Made by a program: the position numbers and the translations under genes. The notes beneath the pieces were generated by a model. It was not told the DNA's origin and made no database searches. It saw only the letters and a program-made list of their open reading frames with translations. From NCBI GenBank assembly GCA_002305575.1, contig DBPP01000042.1:1-20092 (forward strand): a DNA stretch of 20,092 nucleotides, written 5' to 3'. This DNA comes from Ruminococcaceae bacterium UBA1417. GTDB taxonomy: Bacteria; Bacillota; Clostridia; Oscillospirales; Acutalibacteraceae. Shown here piece by piece: positions 14,441 to 20,092 of the stretch; position 1 is the first letter of the stretch; each line of letters begins with the position of its first letter.

Positions 14441-16207
14441 TCAGGAGGGCTGGAACTGGCTGTTGTACAGATCGCTGTAGAAACCGCCCTTCGCGAGCAG
14501 CTCTTCGTGGCGACCCTGTTCTATGACCTTGCCGTCGCGCATCACGAGAATAAGAGACGCGTTGCGGACGGTGGAAAGCCGGTGCGCCACAACGAAACTC
14601 GTGCGTCCCTGCATCAGCTTGTCAAATGCCTCCTGTACTTGTAGCTCCGTGCGCGTATCGATGCTGGAGGTCGCCTCGTCCAGAATCAGCATCGGCGGCA
14701 GGCAAAGCATGACGCGCGTAATACACAGCAGCTGCTTCTGTCCCTGGCTGATACTGTCCTCATGCAACACCGTGTCAAGGCCCTGCGGCAGCCGCTCGAT
14801 GAATTCCCAGCTGTGCGCTTCTCTGGCGGCCCGGATGATCTCCGCATCCTTGGCGTCCGGTCGGCCAAAGCAGATATTGTCGCGCACGGTCCCCTGCTTG
14901 ATCCACGTATCCTGCAACACCATGCCGAAGCTGCTGCGCAGCGCATGGCGGGACAGCGTGGGAATGGCGCGTCCGTCCACATCGATTGCGCCGCTGTCCA
15001 CATCATAAAAGCGCATCAAAAGGTTGATCAGCGTTGTCTTGCCGCAGCCGGTCGGACCGACAATGGCCACACGCATCCCCGGCTGCACATGCAGGTTGAA
15101 GTTTTCAATCAGGCGGCGGCTCTTATCGTAGCTGAAATCGACGTTGCGAATGTCCACCTCGCCCCGCACTGTTTCCAGCTTACCGTCCGCATCCGGCGTT
15201 TCCGGCGCTTGCTCCAACAGATCGAAAATGCGCGCCGCGCACGCCAACGCGTTCTGCATTTCCGTGACGACGGAGCTGATGTCGTTGAACGGCTTCATAT
15301 ACTGGTTCGCGTAGGAAAGCAGGACGGAAAGTCCGCCGACGGTGAGCGCACCGCCGGGAATCAAAAACGCGCCGATGAGCGCTACCCCTGCATAGATCAC
15401 GTTGTTGACAAAGCGCGTCGAGGGATTGGTCAGGCTGCTGTAGAAAACAGCCTGCTGGCTGCACTGGCGCAGCTCTTCGTTGACCGCCGCAAAGCGGTCC
15501 GACGCGCGCTTTTCATATCCGAACGCGCGGACAACCTTCTGGTTGCCAATCATTTCTTCGATCAAAGCGGTCTGACGGCCTCTGGCTTCGCTCTGCCGGT
15601 GAAACATGCGGAACGAACGCGACGCAATGAACTTTGCCACAAGGAAGCTCACCGGCGTGAGGACGATCACCATCAGCGTGATCCAGAAGTTCTTCGAAAA
15701 CATGAAAATCAGCGTGGCCACAAGCGTCACGATGCCGGAAAACAGCTGCGTAAAGCCGAGCAGCAGACCGTCCGAAAGGATGCCCGTATCGGCGATGATG
15801 CGGCTGACAATGTCGCCGGTGCTGTGCCGGTCGAGATACGACAGCGGCAGCACCTGAATGTGCCGCATGGCCTGCGCGCGCAGATCCTGCACGATGCGGT
15901 AGGTCATCCGGTTATTGAGCAGGCTCATGCCCCAGGACGCCAGCGCAGACGCCGCCACGGCGACGAGGATCTGCCGCAGATACCCCCACATGCTTGTGAA
16001 GTCAACGCGCCCCGCTGCGATAATCTCGTCGATCGCCGAGCCGAACAGGATCGGCACATAGAGCTGCAGAATCACGGAAACCGACGCGAACAGAATGCTC
16101 AGTCCCAGAATAATTTTGTATTTTCCGATCATTCTAAACAGTTTCTTGAGAATGATGACGCTGTTGTTTTGGCTCAACCGGTACTTAATCTGTGCTGCCT
16201 TACCCAT
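14441..16207 (-). CDS. ABC exporter half-transporter (catalytic Walker B subunit)
   Basis: This 588-residue protein has a six-helix exporter membrane domain (about 20-330) and a nucleotide-binding domain. Walker A GPTGCGKTTL lies near residue 382, the signature near 483 and Walker B LILDEATSS near 506 with the catalytic Glu, followed by the His switch VAHRLS. The signature reads ISQGQ instead of LSGGQ and so is degenerate. Together with its partner this is the pattern of heterodimeric exporters such as BmrCD, LmrCD and TM287/288, which export drugs or lipid-like molecules. The ATG at 16207 overlaps the stop of the upstream ABC gene by eight bases; the longer frame to 16300 lies within that gene. 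Substrate unknown. Confidence 0.95.
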   Translation of the reverse strand: MGKAAQIKYRLSQNNSVIILKKLFRMIGKYKIILGLSILFASVSVILQLYVPILFGSAIDEIIAAGRVDFTSMWGYLRQILVAVAASALASWGMSLLNNRMTYRIVQDLRAQAMRHIQVLPLSYLDRHSTGDIVSRIIADTGILSDGLLLGFTQLFSGIVTLVATLIFMFSKNFWITLMVIVLTPVSFLVAKFIASRSFRMFHRQSEARGRQTALIEEMIGNQKVVRAFGYEKRASDRFAAVNEELRQCSQQAVFYSSLTNPSTRFVNNVIYAGVALIGAFLIPGGALTVGGLSVLLSYANQYMKPFNDISSVVTEMQNALACAARIFDLLEQAPETPDADGKLETVRGEVDIRNVDFSYDKSRRLIENFNLHVQPGMRVAIVGPTGCGKTTLINLLMRFYDVDSGAIDVDGRAIPTLSRHALRSSFGMVLQDTWIKQGTVRDNICFGRPDAKDAEIIRAAREAHSWEFIERLPQGLDTVLHEDSISQGQKQLLCITRVMLCLPPMLILDEATSSIDTRTELQVQEAFDKLMQGRTSFVVAHRLSTVRNASLILVMRDGKVIEQGRHEELLAKGGFYSDLYNSQFQPS

Positions 16208-17972
16208 TTGCCTTTCCCCCTTCCGGTGTTTCCCCCACCTGCGCATACGCGGCGCGCGCTTCCGGAAACTGGGAAAAATAAATTTCACGGTAGATCGCAC
16301 AGCTTTCCATCAGCGCCTCATGTGTGCCGCAACCAGCCAGACTGCCATTGCCGAGTACCAGAATCTGGTCCGCCTGCCGGATACCCGCAATGCGCTGCGA
16401 CACAAGAAAGGTCGTCACGCCGCCGCCCAAGCCGCGAATGGCCTTGCGCAGTGCGGCGTCGGTCGCAAAATCGAGTGCGCTGGCACTGTCGTCCAGAATG
16501 AGGATCTCCGGCTTCTTGACCAGGGCACGCGCAATGGAAAGGCGCTGCTTCTGGCCGCCGGAAAGATTCTTGCCGCCCTGCTCAAGTTTGAAATCGAGCT
16601 GGCCCGGCTTATCCCGGACCACATCGCCGGCCTGCGCCGTCTCCAGTGCATCCCAGAGCGCTCCATCCGCGGCGTTTTCGTCGCCCCATTTCAGGTTGTC
16701 GCGGATACTGCCCTTGAACAGAACGGATTTCTGCTGCACAACACCGATCTTCTCGCACAGCGCTTCACGCGTATAGCTTTTTACATCCTGCCCGTCGATC
16801 AGGACTCTGCCGGCGTCCGCGTCGTAAAAGCGCGGGATCAGGCTGACGAGCGTCGTCTTGCCGCTGCCCGTACCGCCGATGATGCCGACGGTCTGTCCCT
16901 TCTTCACCGTGAAGCTGATGTTGCGCAGGCTTGGCGCGCCGGCACCCTTGTAGGCAAACGTGACGTTCTGAAACTGCACCGCATCGTCACCGTCCGCCAA
17001 ATCGCTGCTTTCCGCCGGATACGCCATGCTCGTTTTGACCTGTAAAACGCCTGCTACGCGTTCCGCACACGCCATAGACTTATTCAGCGTAATGATCAGC
17101 GACGCAAGCTTGATGAGCTCGACAATAATTTGCAGCATGTAGTTGTACAGGGCCACCACCTGCCCCTGCTGCATCCCTCCGAGGTTGACCTGCACCGCGG
17201 CGTTGCTGATCAAAAATACGGTCGCCAGATTGATCAGCACATAGGTGAGGGGGTTGAGCAGTGCGGAGATGCGGCCGACAAATTCGTTCAATTTCGTCAG
17301 CGTGCGGTTGCTGACCTCAAATTCTGAGACGGACTGTGCCTCGCGGCAAAACGCGCGAATCACACGCACACCGGTCAGGTTTTCGCGCGTGAGGCCCGTC
17401 ACACGATCCAACCCGGCCTGCGCTTTTTTGAACAGCGGGATGCTGACCAGCATGATCGTGAACGTCACGGCCAGTAAAACCGGGATAGCCACCGCAAATA
17501 CGAGGGCACAACGGACGTTGATCGTGAACGCCATGAGCATCGCGCCGAATACGATCAGCGGGCTGCGCAGCAACAGGCGCAGTCCGAGATTAAGGCCGTT
17601 CTGCACCTGGTTGACGTCGTCCGTCAGCCGCGTGATCAGCGTATCGCTGCCCAGCGTATCGAGCTCCGTAAAGGAGAGCGTCTGCACGTGATCGAACATG
17701 GCCTGACGCAGCGCCGCCGCAAAGCCCACGCTTGCCTTGGCCGCGAAGAACTGTGCCGTAAAGCTGCACCCCATACCGACGGCAGCCATCAACAGCAAGA
17801 TCAAAAAGCAGCCGAGGATGTACGGCTTATCGTTGTTTTCCACGCCGACGTCGATCATCTGCGCAACGACGATGGGTACGAGCAGATCAAACACCACCTC
17901 GAGCAGTTTGAAAAGCGGCGCAAGCACGCTTTCCTTCCGGTACCGCCTGAGATAAACCGCAAGACTTTTCAT
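16200..17972 (-). CDS. ABC exporter half-transporter (degenerate Walker B subunit)
   Basis: This 590-residue partner has the same membrane plus nucleotide-binding layout. Walker A GGTGSGKTTL is near residue 364, a perfect signature LSGGQKQR near 468, and Walker B ILILDDSASALD near 489. Asp replaces the catalytic Glu after Walker B, and the His switch is Gln (VSQRIA), so its own Walker site should bind but hardly hydrolyse ATP. It pairs with the ISQGQ signature of the other subunit to form the degenerate site, while its LSGGQ completes the active one. The ATG at 17972 has GGAG upstream; the frame extends to a TTG at 18002, but that would lie at the transcription start. It is the first gene of the two-gene operon, divergent from LysR. 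Confidence 0.95.
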   Translation of the reverse strand: MKSLAVYLRRYRKESVLAPLFKLLEVVFDLLVPIVVAQMIDVGVENNDKPYILGCFLILLLMAAVGMGCSFTAQFFAAKASVGFAAALRQAMFDHVQTLSFTELDTLGSDTLITRLTDDVNQVQNGLNLGLRLLLRSPLIVFGAMLMAFTINVRCALVFAVAIPVLLAVTFTIMLVSIPLFKKAQAGLDRVTGLTRENLTGVRVIRAFCREAQSVSEFEVSNRTLTKLNEFVGRISALLNPLTYVLINLATVFLISNAAVQVNLGGMQQGQVVALYNYMLQIIVELIKLASLIITLNKSMACAERVAGVLQVKTSMAYPAESSDLADGDDAVQFQNVTFAYKGAGAPSLRNISFTVKKGQTVGIIGGTGSGKTTLVSLIPRFYDADAGRVLIDGQDVKSYTREALCEKIGVVQQKSVLFKGSIRDNLKWGDENAADGALWDALETAQAGDVVRDKPGQLDFKLEQGGKNLSGGQKQRLSIARALVKKPEILILDDSASALDFATDAALRKAIRGLGGGVTTFLVSQRIAGIRQADQILVLGNGSLAGCGTHEALMESCAIYREIYFSQFPEARAAYAQVGETPEGGKANG

Positions 17973-17995
17973 GTTTCCGACTCCATTCTTTTTTC

Positions 17996-18025
17996 TTGAC
18001 AACTCCTAGTATAACCCATTATCAT
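17996..18025 (+). promoter_or_regulatory. Promoter of the LysR gene
   Basis: A perfect TTGACA (17996-18001) and TATCAT (18020-18025) are separated by 18 bases. Transcription would start near 18032, giving a leader of about 68 bases. It overlaps the opposing ABC promoter. Confidence 0.65.
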
Positions 18026-18036
18026 CAATATGAATA
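18008..18036 (-). promoter_or_regulatory. Promoter of the ABC exporter operon
   Basis: On the minus strand TATACT (18008-18013) has the weak box TATTCA (18031-18036) 17 bases upstream. The poor -35 fits a promoter that needs an activator such as the divergent LysR protein. The leader is short, about 28 bases. Confidence 0.5.
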
Positions 18037-18061
18037 CTATTGTTTTTATGGCCTATCAATA
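18024..18061. promoter_or_regulatory. Candidate LysR operator repeats
   Basis: The heptamer ATCAATA occurs at 18024-18030 and again at 18055-18061, 31 bases apart (about three helical turns). An inverted TATTG lies between them at 18038-18042, making a CAATA-N7-TATTG dyad. This suits a LysR-type recognition plus activation site upstream of the ABC operon, but it is a visual call. Confidence 0.35.
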
Positions 18062-18099
18062 CAAAATAAATATTAGACATTGCACAAGGAGGGCTTATT

Positions 18100-18969
18100 T
18101 TGGAACTCAGACAACTGGAATATTTTCGGGAAATTGCCGATACCGGCAGCATCCACGAGGCAGCGCGGCGGCTGAACATGTCCCAGCCGCCGCTGAGCTA
18201 TCAGATGCGACAGCTGGAAGACGACCTGCAGGTGCGCCTGTTTGAACGCAGCAGCCGCGGCGTCGTGCTCACGGAAGCCGGCAAGCTTCTATACGCCCGC
18301 GCCACCAATCTGCTAAACTACGCGCGTTCTACCAAACTGGAGGTTGCGAAAACCGGAAAAAATCGTGTGCTGCGTCTTGGCATCACCTCCACGACAGTCG
18401 GCACGATCCTGCCCTTTATCGCCGCGTTCACCAAGAAAAATCCGGACGTCAATTTCGAAGTATATGACGGCAGCACCTACACGCAGTACGACAATCTGCT
18501 TGAGGGCATCATCGAGGTGTCCGTCGCGCGCACGCCGCTGCGGCACGAAGAAGTAGAGCTGGCGGTTTTGCAGACGGAGCCGATGATCGCCGTCTCCTCG
18601 CCCAAATTGCAGGTGGACGCGCACCCCTCCATCCGCCTTTCCGACCTGCTCGACTGCCCGTTGATCCTGTACCGCCGATATGAACCGCTGATTATGGAGG
18701 CGTTTCATGAGCAGCAGCTCGAGCCGGACGTATTCTGTCGGTGCGACGACGCACGCGGCGCCGTGCTCTGGGTACAGGAAGGACTCGCCACCGCAATTTT
18801 CCCGCAATCCATGCGCGGGCTGTGCCAGGGGCTGCATATCCGCACGCTGGAAGAGCCAAAACTGGAAACGCAGATCGTGCTGATCTGGAAAAAAGGCCGC
18901 AAGCCCTCCCCCACCGTGCAGGAATTTCTGGATCTTTGTCTGGCACATGACCCGGTTCAATCCCAATAA
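18100..18969 (+). CDS. LysR-type transcriptional regulator
   Basis: This 289-residue regulator has the N-terminal winged helix typical of LysR proteins: MELRQLEYFREIADTGS, then the recognition region HEAARRLNMSQPPLSYQMRQLE and RLFERSSRGVVLTEAG. The effector domain (about 90-285) is a periplasmic-binding-protein fold starting LRLGITSTTVG. It most resembles CynR/GltC-like members; the effector is unknown. Translation starts at TTG (18100), fixed by AAGGAGGG six bases upstream and by the family N-terminus. It is divergent from the ABC exporter operon, the usual arrangement for a LysR regulator and its target. Its last 13 bases overlap the end of the opposing Crp/Fnr gene. Confidence 0.95.
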   Translation: MELRQLEYFREIADTGSIHEAARRLNMSQPPLSYQMRQLEDDLQVRLFERSSRGVVLTEAGKLLYARATNLLNYARSTKLEVAKTGKNRVLRLGITSTTVGTILPFIAAFTKKNPDVNFEVYDGSTYTQYDNLLEGIIEVSVARTPLRHEEVELAVLQTEPMIAVSSPKLQVDAHPSIRLSDLLDCPLILYRRYEPLIMEAFHEQQLEPDVFCRCDDARGAVLWVQEGLATAIFPQSMRGLCQGLHIRTLEEPKLETQIVLIWKKGRKPSPTVQEFLDLCLAHDPVQSQ

Positions 18970-19622
18970 TCGGATTTCAGCAGGAAACGGTTGCGGTCGT
19001 AGGTGATCAGCCCCTCCTTCTGCATTTTGGAAAGCGCATTGCACAGAGCGCTGCGGTCCACACCGAGGTAATCGGCCAATTGCTGGCGATTATATGGAAT
19101 CTGAAACGCCAGATTTCCGGAACGTTTGGCGCATTCCGAAAAGTAGGAAAGTAGCCGGCCGCGAATCGATTTGGCGCTCGTGTGCAGAATTCTCTGCGAA
19201 AGCTGCAAACTCTTGTGCGCGCATACCGTCAGCAGATTGCGTACCAGTCTGGCGTGGAAGGGGCAGGCATTGGAGCACGTGGTCAGCACACGCCCGACAT
19301 GCAGGAACAGCACCGTCGTATCCTCGGCCGCGGAAACCGAAATGCGCAGCGGCTCGCCCGGAATACAAGCGTAGGCCTCGGCAAACACCGCTCCCGGCGC
19401 AACACTGCCCAAAATGCTGTTGCCGCCCCAGACGTCGCCGCAGGCAATCAGAACCATCCCCGAGAGCACAAGGCCCACATGTTCGGTGACATCTCCCTCC
19501 GCCAGGATGATCTCTCCCTTCTGGTAATCGCGCTTTTTTGCCGATAGACAGTGGAGCAAGGATTCTATCTCTTTTTCTTCAATCCCCTGAAAAAGCTGTG
19601 TATGGGATAATCGTATACTCAT
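18957..19622 (-). CDS. Crp/Fnr-family regulator, HcpR-like
   Basis: This 221-residue regulator has an N-terminal cyclic-nucleotide-binding-type beta barrel (about 10-125), a long dimer helix and a C-terminal winged helix (IPYNRQQLADYLGVDRSALC, about 175-194). It lacks the N-terminal Fnr cysteine cluster but has eight cysteines (25, 61, 86, 116, 120, 134, 164, 194), including TTCSNACPFH. Its position next to a divergent frdX-like ferredoxin gene resembles HcpR loci, where the regulator controls hcp and a ferredoxin under nitrosative stress. That role is inferred. The ATG at 19622 has AGGAGG four bases upstream. A near-consensus promoter precedes it, with a 16-bp palindrome downstream of the start point, as expected for autorepression. 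Confidence 0.88.
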   Translation of the reverse strand: MSIRLSHTQLFQGIEEKEIESLLHCLSAKKRDYQKGEIILAEGDVTEHVGLVLSGMVLIACGDVWGGNSILGSVAPGAVFAEAYACIPGEPLRISVSAAEDTTVLFLHVGRVLTTCSNACPFHARLVRNLLTVCAHKSLQLSQRILHTSAKSIRGRLLSYFSECAKRSGNLAFQIPYNRQQLADYLGVDRSALCNALSKMQKEGLITYDRNRFLLKSDYWD

Positions 19623-19634
19623 ATTTCCTCCTAA

Positions 19635-19650
19635 TGTTGTTCAAACAACA
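19635..19650. promoter_or_regulatory. Palindromic Crp/Fnr-type operator
   Basis: TGTTGTT and AACAACA are perfect seven-base arms around two bases (minus strand TGTTGTTTGAACAACA). The size and symmetry fit Crp/Fnr sites. It lies at about +9 to +24 of the regulator transcript and is centred about 41.5 bases upstream of the predicted ferredoxin start. Confidence 0.65.
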
Positions 19651-19664
19651 GATTTTCATTTTTG

Positions 19665-19693
19665 ATTATAGTATACTCAGCTTGTAAGTTCAA
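19665..19693 (-). promoter_or_regulatory. Promoter of the Crp/Fnr gene
   Basis: On the minus strand TTGAAC (19688-19693) and a perfect TATAAT (19665-19670) are 17 bases apart. Transcription would start near 19658. Confidence 0.75.
19672..19677 (+). promoter_or_regulatory. -10 box of the ferredoxin gene, activator-dependent
   Basis: TATACT is a good -10 box with no recognisable -35 box 17 bases upstream. This fits a promoter activated by a protein bound at the palindrome 19635-19650. TATAGT at 19667-19672 is an alternative that would shift the spacing. Confidence 0.45.
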
Positions 19694-19714
19694 GAACCGA
19701 AAGGATGCTGTACA

Positions 19715-20092
19715 ATGATTCGCAAAATTATTGAAATAAACGAAGAAAAATGCAACGGCTGCGGCGCATGTGCCGCAGCCTGCCATGAAGGCGCCATCGG
19801 CATGGTGGACGGCAAGGCCAGATTGCTGCGCGACGATTACTGCGACGGCCTCGGCGACTGCCTGCCCACCTGCCCCACCGGCGCGATCACCTTCGTGGAA
19901 CGCGAAGCCGCAGCCTACGATGAACAAGCCGTGCAGGAAAACATGCGCAAGACAAAGGCACAGACTCCGCCGCACGGCGGATGCCCCGGCCAGAGACTGC
20001 ACCGCTTCGACCGCGCGGCAACGGCCGCAGCGGCACCGGCCGTGTCCGGCTCCGCTTCCGAACTGGGACAGTGGCCGTGCCAGATCAAGCTG
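19715..20092 (+). CDS. Ferredoxin-type iron-sulfur protein (frdX-like), 3' end missing
   Basis: The window contains the first 126 residues and no stop. The N-terminus is a two-motif ferredoxin: CNGCGACAAAC (Cys13, 16, 19, 23), then CDGLGDCLPTCP (Cys43, 49, 53), where Leu46 replaces the second cysteine of the second motif. One cluster should be a normal 4Fe-4S; the other would have three cysteines, so a 3Fe-4S cluster or another ligand is likely. After a linker, CPGQRLHRF and ELGQWPCQIKL begin a C-terminal region known from clostridial proteins of this type, sometimes encoded beside hydroxylamine reductase (hcp). The ATG at 19715 has AAAGGA nine bases upstream. It is divergent from an HcpR-like regulator; the product probably carries electrons. 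The frdX identity is inferred. Confidence 0.85.
   Translation, partial: MIRKIIEINEEKCNGCGACAAACHEGAIGMVDGKARLLRDDYCDGLGDCLPTCPTGAITFVEREAAAYDEQAVQENMRKTKAQTPPHGGCPGQRLHRFDRAATAAAAPAVSGSASELGQWPCQIKL

Noticed and set aside
18957..19622. Crp/Fnr protein as a true oxygen-sensing Fnr
   Set aside because: The cysteines are spread out and do not form the N-terminal cluster motif of Fnr, so an iron-sulfur oxygen sensor of that type is unlikely.
1..20092. CRISPR arrays, insertion sequences, phage genes, tRNA or rRNA genes
   Set aside because: I looked for spaced direct repeats, transposase motifs, terminal inverted repeats and cloverleaf patterns and saw none that held up.

Overview
The window looks like a chromosomal segment of an anaerobic, Gram-positive gut-type bacterium of class Clostridia, probably in or near Oscillospiraceae/Ruminococcaceae. 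The main marker is an intact SCIFF ranthipeptide locus (precursor plus radical SAM maturase), which is close to universal in Clostridia. Supporting signs are strong AGGAGG-type ribosome binding sites, sigma-A promoters, a heterodimeric ABC exporter and an HcpR-like Crp/Fnr regulator beside a ferredoxin. No rRNA, tRNA, CRISPR array, transposase or phage gene was seen. The species cannot be named from this sequence.

Layout. 1-2000: a very GC-rich stretch with one minus-strand sodium:dicarboxylate-type symporter that carries an extra N-terminal domain resembling a degenerate GHKL/anti-sigma ATPase. 2038-5169: a plus-strand unit with an excellent promoter, the 49-residue SCIFF precursor (scfA), a hairpin terminator acting as attenuator, the maturase scfB, and a PLP-dependent Orn/Lys/Arg-type decarboxylase whose start codon overlaps the scfB stop. 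5188-8599: three minus-strand genes, each apparently its own unit: a GH130 mannoside phosphorylase, a SAM methyltransferase and a MATE efflux pump. 8914-11088: a GH36 alpha-galactosidase, divergent from GH130; together they suggest intracellular breakdown of galactomannan-derived oligosaccharides.

11098-11228 holds three stacked terminator hairpins where GH36 converges on a two-component operon (minus strand): a lipoprotein with three PepSY repeats, an OmpR-type response regulator and a histidine kinase. 14441-17972: a heterodimeric ABC exporter pair with one degenerate ATP site. It is transcribed divergently from a LysR regulator (18100-18969) through overlapping promoters. The LysR gene runs tail to tail into a Crp/Fnr regulator (18957-19622), which is divergent from a ferredoxin gene cut by the right edge. 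A 16-bp palindrome in that last gap lies where a bound regulator could repress its own gene and activate the ferredoxin gene.

The most notable points are the SCIFF locus with its internal attenuator and coupled decarboxylase, the transporter with a kinase-like regulatory domain, and the Crp/Fnr palindrome beside an unusual three-plus-four cysteine ferredoxin. Promoters, operators and terminators are pattern calls read by eye; protein functions rest on motifs and recalled family knowledge, not on database searches.
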